Of a DNA stretch of 64,000 bases, positions 21,687-31,870 are shown one piece after another. Position 1 is the first letter of the stretch. The number at the start of each line of letters is the position of its first letter. The notes beneath the pieces are model-generated. The model was not told the origin of the DNA. It did not search any database and saw only the letters and a list, made by a program, of their open reading frames with translations. The translations under genes were made by a program, and so were the position numbers. Location of the stretch: positions 277,766-341,765 of the forward strand of contig NKYR01000030.1 of assembly GCA_003184365.1 (NCBI GenBank), in the 5' to 3' direction. This DNA comes from Evernia prunastri (lineage: Eukaryota; Ascomycota; Lecanoromycetes; Lecanorales; Parmeliaceae).

Positions 21687-22225
21687 TTATTGAGTCTTGA
21701 AAAGCAGAATCGCGCAATGTCCCAGATAAAAGTAGATGAAGTGCTTCGTTTCTGCATTGCGGTCAGCGCGTGGACTATCCGCGTCTATCCCAGTGGAGCC
21801 TACCGTGCGTGACGAAGCTTCCAAAATTCCTTCCAACGATGCAGTGCCATGTAGCTCCTGCGCGAGAGTCGAACTGGTACACTTGGAGTCAGGCTTGGTG
21901 CTCAAACCGCAGTCCCAGTGCCGTCCAATGAAACAGAGGGAGGGTCGACGTACCTCCTTCTTGATGTATTGCGCAATATCCTTCTCAACTTGGAATTTGG
22001 ACATGGCCTCCTCGGCCACCTCCACAGCCTGCCGCTGCATCTCCTCGCTCTGGGAAGTCGTGAGTTTCGCTGCTGATTCCAAGGAGCGGGGCTGTAATCA
22101 CCATATCGGCAGATTTGATCTGGGCTGGGACGACTTCAGTAGATGCTACACAGATTTGGCGGCTCCAGATGAAAGGAAAGGGAAGGGTAGGTACAGTCAA
22201 GCTTCTCCTTCTTCTCGGTTGCCAT
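21687..22225 (-). CDS. nudG: Dynein light chain, LC8 type
   Basis: This is the 8-kDa LC8 light chain, a homodimeric hub that binds dynein intermediate chains and many other partners. Minus-strand exons are 22195-22225, 22102-22133, 21954-22049, 21804-21873 and 21687-21751 (294 nt, 97 aa). Introns of 52-80 bp have GT-AG ends. After a short variable start ([10 protein letters not shown]...), the sequence carries [59 protein letters not shown] and [17 protein letters not shown], which is nearly the universal LC8 sequence. Five exons for 97 residues is intron-dense but consistent with other fungal LC8 genes. In Aspergillus the orthologue is NudG, needed for nuclear migration. Confidence 0.95.
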
Positions 22226-22557
22226 TATGAACGTTGATGGACGCTCCAGGAGTTGAAGCTTTGGCGTATGTCTTTATTCTCTGTGCAAGGGCAAAGCTGG
22301 TGCTGTTGAAAGACAGATGTTATGCTTTGACTAAGCACTATCTAAATGCGGGGAGAGACGCCGTCGCCAAAAGTGCAAATTGATGATAAAGCAAGAACGT
22401 TTCTGATAGTTAGGCCTGTAAGGTACGAGTGAGTTACAGTGGGTCCGCCCCGCGTAAATTACCCACGCTAGTTAGGTAAGGTACTCGTACTTAAAACATG
22501 AAAAGAAATATCTCAGTTGACTGACAAGACTTAAGACACTCCTAAAATCTGCAAGTG
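22226..22557. other. Divergent promoter region, LC8 / MRD1
   Basis: These 332 bases separate the divergent starts of the LC8 and MRD1 genes. No gene is seen. It contains several GGTAAGGTAC/GTAAGG-type short repeats. Confidence 0.45.
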
Positions 22558-25336
22558 ATGGAGTCTTCGAGAATATTTGTTAAGGGTCTCCCCCCAAATA
22601 TGAGCGCTGATGACTTCAAGCGCCATTTCTCGAAGCAGTCTGTAATCACTGATGCAAAATTCATACCTCACAGGCGCATTGGTTATGTGGGATATAGGAC
22701 GCCTGGAGATGCTACCAATGCAGTCAAATATTACAATAAGTCCTACATCCGCATGTCAAAGATTGGTGTCGAGCTCGCTCGCTCTATCGAAGATCAATAT
22801 GCCCTGGGTCCAGGGATCAATTCCGCTAGCAGCAACAAGAGCGCGCACCCAGATATCCAAGAGCAGAGTCCACCGCGTGCTAACAGCAAGGGAGGGGGAA
22901 AAAGAAAGCGTGAAGGCTCAGCAGAAAATGGAGGCAGACCTAAGCTTCAGGAGTTCCTAGAGGTCATGCAACCGCCCTCTAAGTCAAGAACCTGGGAGAA
23001 TCAAGATGCTGCAATTCCACAAGTCTCTGCACAGTCTATCCCAAAGGCTGAAACTACGGTGACGCTCGGAGCTCGGAGCGATGAGATTTATGAGCAAGTT
23101 CCCAAAAGGAGGAAGAGAGATCGAGAAAGCGAGGAGGAAAATGTCGTGCTTGCTGAGCATCCAGCACCATTGGACGTGCCTAGGATAGATACAAGAACGG
23201 TCCAGAGTGATCTTGGCCTCTCCCAAGAAGCTACACAGCAACCATTGGCGATATCGTCAGCTGCCTCGGACGCTGACTGGCTTCGATCACGGACTAGCAG
23301 GTTGCTAGGTTTGGTGGACGACGATGATGCGCAACTTACAGCGCTACCAGGAGACGCTCCAACAGAGAAGACTGGCCTATCTGAAGTTCCAGAGCTAGTT
23401 AAAGAGGGGAGTGTATCCGATACAAGTGTCCAGACGGAAAAGGAAGTCGAGGTCGAAGGAGCCATGCTTGAAAATGGAACCGCTGGTAGTGGAAGGCTGT
23501 TTGTGCGGAACCTTACATACACAACAACCGAGGAAGACCTACGGAAGCATTTCGAGGACGGAGGCCACGGGACTATTGAAGAGGTAAGCCAAGGGTTGTA
23601 TAATTATCAATCGTGTTGACCGGATTCTTGTGATTATCATCCTGATAGGGACAACTTATGCTATGCATGTGATGTCACCAGAAAGAGTATTTTAGTAGAT
23701 GCTTCTTGATTCTGAAGAATGAACCGCATCTCATCTTGTTCCTCAGGCGATATCTATTCGTTTGAGTACTGATGTTGTTTAGGTGCACCTTTCTATCGAT
23801 CCACGGTCTGGCAAAAACAAGGGCTTTGCCCACGTTCAGTACACAGAACCGGAAGCAGCGACGAAGGCGCTTCGCAGCCTAGACCAAAAACCTTTCCAAG
23901 GCCGTTTATTGCATTTGATGCCAGCCGACGCCAAAAAAGAGACCGCTTTAGATGAGTTCGCTATTTCATTGTTGCCACTAAAGAAACAGCAACAAATCAA
24001 GCGCAAAGCTGATGCGGCTTCGTCTACTTTCAATTGGAACTCGATGTTTATGAATGTGGGTCTACGGTGGCAGAAAACGTTCAAGTAAAGCTTACCAATT
24101 TTTTCTTAGTCCAATGCTGTCATGTCATCGATCTCTGATCGACTTGGAGTAGCAAAATCCGAGTTGCTGGATCCAACCTCCTCAGGCGCTGCAGTCAAGC
24201 AAGCACATGCTGAAACCCATATCATACAAGAGACCAAGTCTTATTTTACGAACCATGGTGTAGATCTAGAAGCCTTCAGAGGGAAAGAACGTGGCGATAC
24301 CGCAATCCTTGTCAAAAACTTCTCCTATGGTACAAAGTCAGAAGAGCTGAAGAAGCTTTTCGAAGCGCACGGCCAAATAAAAAAGCTGTTAATGCCGCCA
24401 TCAGGCACTATTGCTATTGTTGAATATGATCAATCTGATCACGCAAGATCGGCGTTCGGCAGTCTAGCTTACAGAAAGTTCAAGGATTCGATCTTATTTC
24501 TCGAAAAAGCCCCTAAAAATCTGTTTCACGATGTGCAAGGCCTGTCAGATAGCCGAACAGATAAACCTGCAAAGTCTCGGAATGCAAAGCCTTCCGCGAC
24601 GGAGTTGCTGGAAAGCAGGGATGGCCCCGAATTCGCCAACACGTCGACATTATTCGTCCGAAATCTCAACTTCTCAACTACTACAGACCGCCTGCGTGAA
24701 GTCTTCCAACCTCTCGACGGCTTCATGTCGGCTAAGGTTAAGACCAAGACTGACCCGAAAAAGCCCGGGCAGCTTTTGAGCATGGGTTTTGGGTTTCTCG
24801 AATTCCGTTCGAAGGAGAATGCCCAAGCAGCTCTCGCAGCTATGGACGGTTACAAGCTTGATGGCCACGAGCTTCTTATCAGAGCGTCGCACAAGGCTAG
24901 AGATGCGGCAGAAGAGCGTAGGAAGGAAGGCCAGGCCAAAAAGATAGCCAGCCGGCAGACCAAGCTCATCATTAAGAATCTGCCATTCGAAGCTTCCAAA
25001 AAAGACATTCGATCACTGTTTGAATCTTACGGCCAGCTGCGATCTGTGCGCGTCCCCAAGAAGTTTGATAGCTCTACACGTGGGTTCGCTTTTGCCGATT
25101 TTGTCACGGCAAGAGAAGCCGAAAACGCCATGGACGCATTAAGGGATACGCACTTACTGGGTAGGAAACTGGTCTTGGACTTTGCTGCTGAAGATGCTGT
25201 CGATCCTGAGCAAGAGATTGAGAAGATGCAGCAAAGAGTTGGCAAGCAAGCCGATAAAGTTGCATTGCAGAGATTGACAGGTTCGGGCCGAAAGAAGTTC
25301 CACGTCGAAGGGGCCGACGAACTCGATCAAGATTGA
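22558..25336 (+). CDS. mrd1: MRD1, multiple RNA-binding domain ribosome biogenesis factor
   Basis: Mrd1 is a nucleolar protein of the small-subunit processome, needed for early 18S rRNA processing and pseudoknot formation. The start is ATG 22558. Exons 22558-23583, 23783-24055 and 24110-25336 give 841 aa. Five RRMs can be read: RRM1 at the N-terminus (RIFVKGLPPNMSADDF), RRM2 around 311-388 (RLFVRNLTYTTTEEDLRKHF, split by intron 1), RRM3 about 496-568 (AILVKNFSYGTKSEEL), RRM4 about 613-693 (STLFVRNLNFSTTTDRLREV) and RRM5 about 718-795 (KLIIKNLPFEASKKDIRSLF). The diagnostic segment between RRM2 and RRM3 (AVMSSISDRLGVAKSELLDP, KQAHAETHIIQETKSYF) confirms orthology. The length and order match the family. 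Intron 1 is long (199 bp) and intron 2 is 54 bp. Confidence 0.95.
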
Positions 25337-25962
25337 TTTCAAGGAGCAGACCGACCTGTGACTTGTACCTTGATGTTGGCTCGGAAGGTTGACGAACTAT
25401 AAATCCCCGCCCCTTGCCTAGCTTGCTAGAGCAGTTCTTTTCGGCGACAAGTATCACAAGTATCGCAGATTTATAGAACCTGTCCGTAATATGTCTTTAC
25501 GGTTTGATCTTTTCTTGTTCTGTCCATTCCAGCTTCTGCTTGGACCTTGTGGAGATTAGGGCCCAAGCTATATCCAGTCATATCATCCCTCCACACCAGG
25601 CCATTCCTCGTCATGGACCCTTTGCTATGATCAAAAATGGTTGTCATGGTAGCTCATTCTCGTGCCTCTTCTGTCCCTTGAAGAGTGTTCCTGAGTACGT
25701 CTGGCGAAGCCAACGCTATCCCTTGCTTGAGCTCGGTTGGACTCTGCGATTGGAGATTGCAAGTAAGGCTTCCAGCATGCTTTCTGCGGTTTAGCGCGCT
25801 GATTGAGGACATCTCAGGACGTACACGACTCAGTTGTGTCTAATTGCCTCTATCCTCATTGTATACTAAACAACATCTCCGTCTTGATATAGGAGCATAA
25901 AATAACTCAAGCATCATTCCTCATCCATACCTTCCTCCATTCCTCCCTCAGTGCTTACATTC
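25337..25962 (+). promoter_or_regulatory. Leader/promoter of the TEA factor with five CATTCY sites
   Basis: The sequence contains CATTCC or CATTCT on the plus strand at 25525-25530, 25602-25607, 25655-25660, 25915-25920 and 25938-25943. CATTCY is the binding site of AbaA-type TEA domains. About 0.3 occurrences per strand would be expected in a stretch of this length. Autoregulation of the downstream TEA gene is inferred. The last two sites may lie in the transcribed leader. Confidence 0.45.
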
Positions 25963-28877
25963 ATGGAGCTACATCATGCACGCGTTGTGCCGTCCAATGC
26001 TCCTGCTCTGCCAGAAAATGCTCTCCTTTCTCCAACAACCGACCTTGCTGAAACGCTATCTTCTGATATTTGCCAAAGCTACAATCATGGGCACGAGTGT
26101 TCTGGATGCAATCTACTGCATGTATGCTTGCGCTGCAAGCATCAAGGTCACCCTGCAACGGACTGCAAATATGGCATACTCCGGGCGAGTTCGGGGAACG
26201 TGGGGACGAGTGCATTTCAATCATGCAAAATCGACTTGAAGGCGGGGAATAATCAGAAGTATCCGGTCAGATCCGTGCCTTCTCTTATCAACCCTCCCCA
26301 TCACTCAGCACAAGCCGCTATCAAAGCAGAGTATCAAAGACGACAGTGGCACTCCTCGCGGTCAATATCGAAAAGACTTCTACCGTACTGGCATGTCGAA
26401 TATCAGACACCAAGATACTGTACATACCGGGAAAAAATTCGACTCAAGGGATCAAAGGGTGAAAAATGGGGAGACAACGTGGAAGAGGCGTTCCAAATAG
26501 GTCTGTGATACCGATGAAGAGACCATTCCAAGGGTTACTGACTGGACTCTCATAGCTATACGCATCTTTCCGAGACAAGGCCGAAAGAAGTACGACCTTC
26601 GTGGCAAGCAAAGCGGAGGCAATGAGTTCATTTCAGACTTTATCTTCGAAGCTACCGGTGAAGACCGTTGTCGGAAGCAGGTGTCTAGTCACATTCAAGT
26701 CTTAAAGGGTTTTTTGCACGAAAACAGGCTCTGTAGGTCCCATGGTCCAAAGTCCCGGCTCAGATAGGCTAACCGCTCTAACCTAAGGGATGAGCCTTGT
26801 CAAAGACATTAATTTGGAACCGGCGAAGAAGAAAGGACACCGTAATGCTGCCCGTGAAGAGTCCGCAGGTGGTTCCGAGGGCTGCGATAATTCATACGAC
26901 GGTCCATCTCCGAAAGCATCGTATCGCCCTTTTCCCGACCGCCACGGAGCACCAGTCGAGATCCTAGCCTCCAATGAGTACCCAGGTCCTACGATACGAC
27001 GCGTCTTAGATTTTGTCATGGTTCTAAAAGACAAGCACGATCACGAAATTCATCATCATACTTACACTTCGATACAGAGCGAAACGGCTTCTGCCCCCAA
27101 GGCGCTGACGGACGTCAATAACTGGCGTGAAATGTACCCTCCGTTGGCTACGTACTCTGACCATGGGCAAATTGATTGTCCAATGTTCCTGTTCGATAGT
27201 CATTTGAGCTTGATGGAAGACCACCACTTTCACGCATCAGGAATTGCAACGACGTTCTCCTTAGAGTTCAGTCAGGGTGCGAATTTCACTGATTGGCGCT
27301 CGTACACAAGGTGCTACAAACCAGACGGTTATCCGGTAGACACTCCAAAGAAAGAGCCAGATCCAAAGTCATTTGATCGCTTGGATAGCTACCCGGTCAA
27401 GAGGACAGACGATGCCCGGCTTGATCGAATAGGATTCAATAAAGAATGGTGGGTCAAGGTGTTCTACGACATGATCAACAGGAGAATGAAAATGAAGCAG
27501 AAGGGAGACCCAAATTTGATCAAAGAGGAGGAGGAACGCGCCGTTCAATACGTTCAAGGAATATCCGTAACGCAAGAGATCTGGGCTACGCATCGAGACC
27601 ACCATCATCGGCAGCAAAGGGTACGTACATTTCGGAGATGATTACTTCGTGACCCCTTCCCCTCCCAGCACCCGTCTTGCACTCAACAACCATCTACCTT
27701 CTTTCTTTACGAGGCAATGCTGACCCCTATATTTGTGTAGATGGCTATCCTACTGTGGAAATTCAGCGCAGCAAGAAGAGGTGAAGTAGCAACAACGAGC
27801 TGGCGAAGACTATCGTCCGCGTACGAGATCCAGTCACCGCATCCTCCGTCCGAGAATCCCCCCATGACACTGGATACGACTCTCGAAGCGGCATCACCAT
27901 ACGTTACCCACTACACTACTCAGCCGAGAATCTTCGCCGAAAACCCAACGGGAGATTTACTCGCTGTTCCTTTGTCGGAAGACAGCCCACCGTCATTGAC
28001 ACCTACGCCCGAAAGCCGCTCGTTTCCATCTTCAACCTCGACGTCATTCCCCTCGTCGGTCTCAAACTCAACCTATCCAGTGTACCCGTCACAAGAGTCC
28101 TCGTTCCATTCGCAAGACTCCGCCTACCCTATCTTGAGTTCTTTGGACTCACAAGACTCTGCGTACCCTGCCTTGGTCTCCTTGGATTCTCAAGACTCCG
28201 GGTACGCTCTCTACGAAGGTCACGACATCGTCGAGGCTTCCCACGAGTCGTACGGGTCTCACGACTTCGCAGACGGCTCGCAGGAATCCTACGGGTCTCA
28301 GGAAATCATCTATCACTCGCAGAACGCTCTGTATCAACCACCCCCCGACCAGCTCTACGAATACCCGTTTCAAATCGTCGACGCTCCCGTCACAGCTTCG
28401 ACGCACCAAGATTTCACCGGCGGGCAGATCCAGCTGTCGTACGCGCCGACCGAGGACATGCCGTCGTCCTACGAGGGGCCCCTGATCGCGCCCCAGGCGA
28501 GCATGATGCCTCAGCACCAGCTCATCCAGCACCCGGAGCACTTCGACCAGCACGACTACCCGGATCGCAACCCGGACGATCTCGGCGGCGGCGGCTGCGA
28601 GGATGGACTCGATGAGCAAGGGGATGCGCAGGCGCCGCTGCAATCCTTCGAGTTGAATGGGCTGGCGATGGACTACGACGCGTGGGAGGAGACGCTGCGA
28701 CTCAACCCGGACCTGGAGTGCCATCTCGGCATCGAGGCGGTGGAGGAGGCGAGTCAGGTCAGACAGTCGTATCTCAGTCCGTTGGGCCAAGACGGCCCAG
28801 GGTCCATGGCGGGAGAGGTGCTTGGGGAGGTTCACGATGAGCAGGGTAGCCCTGAAGGGCATTTGGAGTATCAGTAG
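25963..28877 (+). CDS. abaA: AbaA-type TEA/ATTS transcription factor with N-terminal zinc knuckle
   Basis: AbaA-type factors are nuclear regulators of conidiation. Four exons (25963-26500, 26556-26732, 26788-27620, 27741-28877) with GT-AG introns of 55, 55 and 120 bp give 894 aa. Residues 37-53 carry C-x8-C-x2-C-x3-H, and residues 55-68 a perfect C-x2-C-x4-H-x4-C knuckle (CLRCKHQGHPATDC). The TEA domain spans about 169-238 (KWGDNVEEAFQ, GRKKYDLRGKQSGGNEFISD, then CRKQVSSHIQVLKGF). The AbaA-like C-terminal region includes DCPMFLFDSHLSLMED, SGIATTFSLEFSQG, WWVKVFYDMI and MAILLWKFSAARRGEVATTS. The last third is Ser/Pro/Gln-rich, with an SQ-repeat block around 631-711. I see the AbaA C-terminal blocks clearly, but strict orthology versus a paralogue is not proven. 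Five CATTCY sites precede the gene. The zinc knuckle is not a part I know from AbaA. Confidence 0.8.
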
Positions 28878-29465
28878 ACGGGTGGGATCTTTTCACGGGA
28901 AGTATGGCGGAAATTCTGACGGGCTTTTTTTACTTTTGAATGAGCTTATGATATCGAAATTGTATTAATTGCGAATCATGATGATGATTGATGAACTACA
29001 ACGAATCCTCTACAAGCGTTTCCATCGAATCTCTTCGGGGGCGGTGGGTGTCAGCATTCCTGCCAGAAAATATTGTTGCCATCACTACGGCACATTCTTC
29101 TGCTGACGACCAAGGTTAAGCTCGGCCCTTTTACATCCACACATAAGGACGAAAAAGGGTATGTAAAGGCCCGACGGCGGAGAAAGCGTCTTGGGCATCA
29201 TTTGGCAATTAAGGCGGCAGAGTACTCTTACCGCTATACGTACGACGGTTCCGGATAAGTCAGCTTGCAAAATAAATATATTAGTAGGTGGGAAGGGAAA
29301 ATGTCAGATCATCGATTATAACCGCCTTTATTCTTATTTTGAGACGGTAGGATGGGGGAGGCGGGGCTTATTGATGGAGCTGAAGCCAAGCGGTTGGGTC
29401 GTGGCATTGGTGGGATGTTTTCAGTTTGGGAAGTTGGAGGCTGATGAGGAGGTGGAAAGGATTCT

Positions 29466-29528
29466 TGTGTTTGTTTGTTTGTGTGTTTGTGTGTGTGGGT
29501 GAGTGGGTGAGTGAGTGGGTGATGTGGG
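29466..29528. repeat. GT-rich simple repeat
   Basis: Imperfect runs of TGTTTG, GTGTGT and GTGAGTGG units, purely low complexity. Confidence 0.7.
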
Positions 29529-30290
29529 ATGGATGACTGACGCAGGTACCCAGGTTATAGTCTGACATGGATAAAAATTTCCGACTTGGTCCAGAGGGTG
29601 AATAAAGTTGTGATGGTACTGTAGTAGGTAGCACTGGCCATGTTTGTTGATTGTTCAGATATGTGAGATGATTTGTGAGAAGTTTGGTGAGATGGGGGAG
29701 AGGAGATGGGAGTGTTTCTAGGAGGCAGTGAGTGGCACCAGTGGAGCGGAAGGGTGCTACTGATTACTCTTTAGGGCACCCGAAATGGCAAATGTCTCCG
29801 CCAAACACCAAATTATTGGCGTCTGGCGCAAGCGAATTGGAAAAAGTCGATACCCGAATATTAGATGAACGGTTTATAAGTTAGTCCATCTCGATTATCT
29901 CGATTCTTGTTATTGCCGAGCCCATCGCATCATTTATATTGATTATTGATTGATTGTGATTGATGTCGATGATTGCTCCAGAAACTTTATTGACGCTTAA
30001 ATACAAAGGCAGTCAGAATAATCATGTCATTTGTTTTACAAGTACCTATTTATTTATCCTAGGTACTTTTATCCGAGCGAGGCAAACATAATTGGAGCCT
30101 GATTTATTCATTGTAAAAGATACGGTATATGCTGAATATCGCTGACAAGTACGGAGATATTCCCTAATCCTCTGGTTAACGCGTGCTATTCCGTCCTCCG
30201 TCCGAGCGTCTTTTTCTACATTGACATTGACACTTGACCAATTTTGGCAAGCTGTTGCGGGCCTTTGCTTAGATGCCTTCATCTTAGCCA

Positions 30291-30419
30291 GTTACATTAC
30301 CTTTACCTTACCTTACCTTAGTCTTACTCTGTTACTCGGTACTCGGTACCTACCTTACCTTACCTCTTACCTAGACCAATCATAATAAGGTAAGCAAGGT
30401 CTTCTTAGACTTACCTTAT
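30291..30419. repeat. TTACC-rich tandem block with a hairpin
   Basis: Repeated TACCTTACCTTA units and two ACTCGGTAC units are followed by a perfect 10-bp inverted repeat (ATAAGGTAAG at 30385-30394 and CTTACCTTAT at 30410-30419, 15-nt loop). Confidence 0.6.
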
Positions 30420-30521
30420 GACTTGACTTTATCATCCCGCCCAACCCTCTTCTCGTTCCTGACACGCTGACCGAGCTTCCTTTCCTTTCTGGAATATACT
30501 CATCATGGCAATTACTCTAGG

Positions 30522-30537
30522 TATTATTATTATTATT

Positions 30538-30576
<39 letters not shown>
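30522..30576. repeat. ATT microsatellite, first copy
   Basis: (ATT)n interrupted by one TTTTTG. It translates to poly-Leu/Ile frames that are not genes. Confidence 0.8.
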
Positions 30577-30634
30577 GATGAAGGATTCAAGGACTCAAGG
30601 GTTTAAAGTCATGGGTCATACGACCATACATAAT

Positions 30635-30644
30635 NNNNNNNNNN
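30635..30644. other. Assembly gap (10 N)
   Basis: Ten N bases, flanked on both sides by the same ~156-159-bp sequence (30479-30634 and 30645-30803) containing the ATT microsatellite. The two flanks differ essentially in ATT repeat number, as expected for an unmerged contig overlap. Confidence 0.95.
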
Positions 30645-30687
30645 CCTTTCCTTTCTGGAATATACTCATCATGGCAATTACTCTAGG

Positions 30688-30703
30688 TATTATTATTATT
30701 ATT

Positions 30704-30745
<42 letters not shown>
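30688..30745. repeat. ATT microsatellite, second copy
   Basis: Same structure as 30522-30576 with one more ATT unit. Probably the same locus represented twice. Confidence 0.75.
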
Positions 30746-31347
30746 GATGAAGGATTCAAGGACTCAAGGGTTTAAAGTCATGGGTCATACGACCATACAT
30801 AATTGAATCACGTCTCGCCACCAATTCATTGTGAAAGATAATTCCGATGGCAGATGAAAAAGGCATGTCAAACAACAGCCTTTTTTTTTATCGGCGAGCA
30901 TGATGCAGTATCAATGAGAGTACTCCGTAGAATCGAAGGTTTAAATTTTCTGCATATGTAATAATAACTAATAAGTAGCATTCTCTAAAGGAATTTCCTG
31001 CCTTTCTTTACTCTACCCTCAAGGGATTTATTGATTCTGCCTTTATTCTTTCAAGCAGCTAAAGCCGGAACCTATCGGTCAGCAACAGGATGCTACATCG
31101 ATCGTTTACCTTCGGTGGTGGGCTAGTTCCTCCGCCTTGCAGGTGGGTGCAGTTTAACTGGGTGGGCAGGTGGTGCAGGTGCAGGCTTAGCTTTTTGACT
31201 TTTGCATTTCGCATTAGAGTACGGAGTAAGGTCGCTAACTTAATTGCGGAGGAGGAGTCAAGCTTGGGCACTTACTACCTTAGTTAGTAGTGCTTGTCAC
31301 TTGATCCTTGCTGCCACCAGACACCAGAGTCGACACTCCAACTTCCA

Positions 31348-31420
31348 CTCTTCTCTCCTCTCCTCTGCTCTGCTCTATTCTACTCTACTCTATCCCACTA
31401 TACTTCCTCCTCCTCCAATG
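31348..31420. repeat. CT-rich tract upstream of the ELL-like gene
   Basis: A run of CTCTCCTCT / CTCTACTC units, 450-520 bp before the start codon. Pyrimidine-rich tracts of this kind are frequent near fungal transcription start sites. A role here is inferred. Confidence 0.5.
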
Positions 31421-31870
31421 TCCCCCATCCCCCAACTTCCCCAGACCCAAAAAAGACCCATCAGCTATAATCCAATCAACCCAAGTGTCTCGGAGACATC
31501 ATCATGAAACCCTAACAACTCTTTGATCCTCCGAAATCTCAAAATCCATTGTCCTCAATTCCTTCCCATCTCAACTTCTCATCTTCTCATCCCCTCTCCA
31601 ATCCATATCCTCCTAACTCCCCCACGATTCATTCAACGACCTTGTCAATAACACCCAATCTTATCCCCCACTTCTTGCAATCCGTTTGCTATCACTTCCC
31701 GGGTGTTTAATATTCGTATCACTCCCTCCCGCTCTACTCCTTGGAGCAAATGGACCAACTTAACCTCTACATCATGCCCTGAGCTGGGTACACCAACCTC
31801 TTGCTGCCAGCCCGCTCGAATAGCGGTTGGAAATCGCCATTGTACCTACTGAGCCGCGAGGAAACGCATC

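Larger units (their letters stand above)
28878..31870. other. 3-kb intergenic region with simple repeats and a gap
   Basis: No gene is supported. It contains GT/TG-rich sequence, a TTACC-rich block, ATT microsatellites, a 10-base N gap flanked by a duplicated segment, and a CT-rich tract upstream of the ELL-like gene. It is probably made of 3' and 5' untranslated sequence plus neutral spacer. Confidence 0.5.

Noticed and set aside
28149..28862. 237-codon open frame antisense to the TEA factor
   Set aside because: It lies wholly opposite a confirmed coding exon, has Val/Arg/Leu-rich shadow composition and no family motif.
30539..30775. Poly-Leu/Ile open frame spanning the N gap
   Set aside because: It is an ATT microsatellite read as codons and runs through unknown bases. 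Not a gene.
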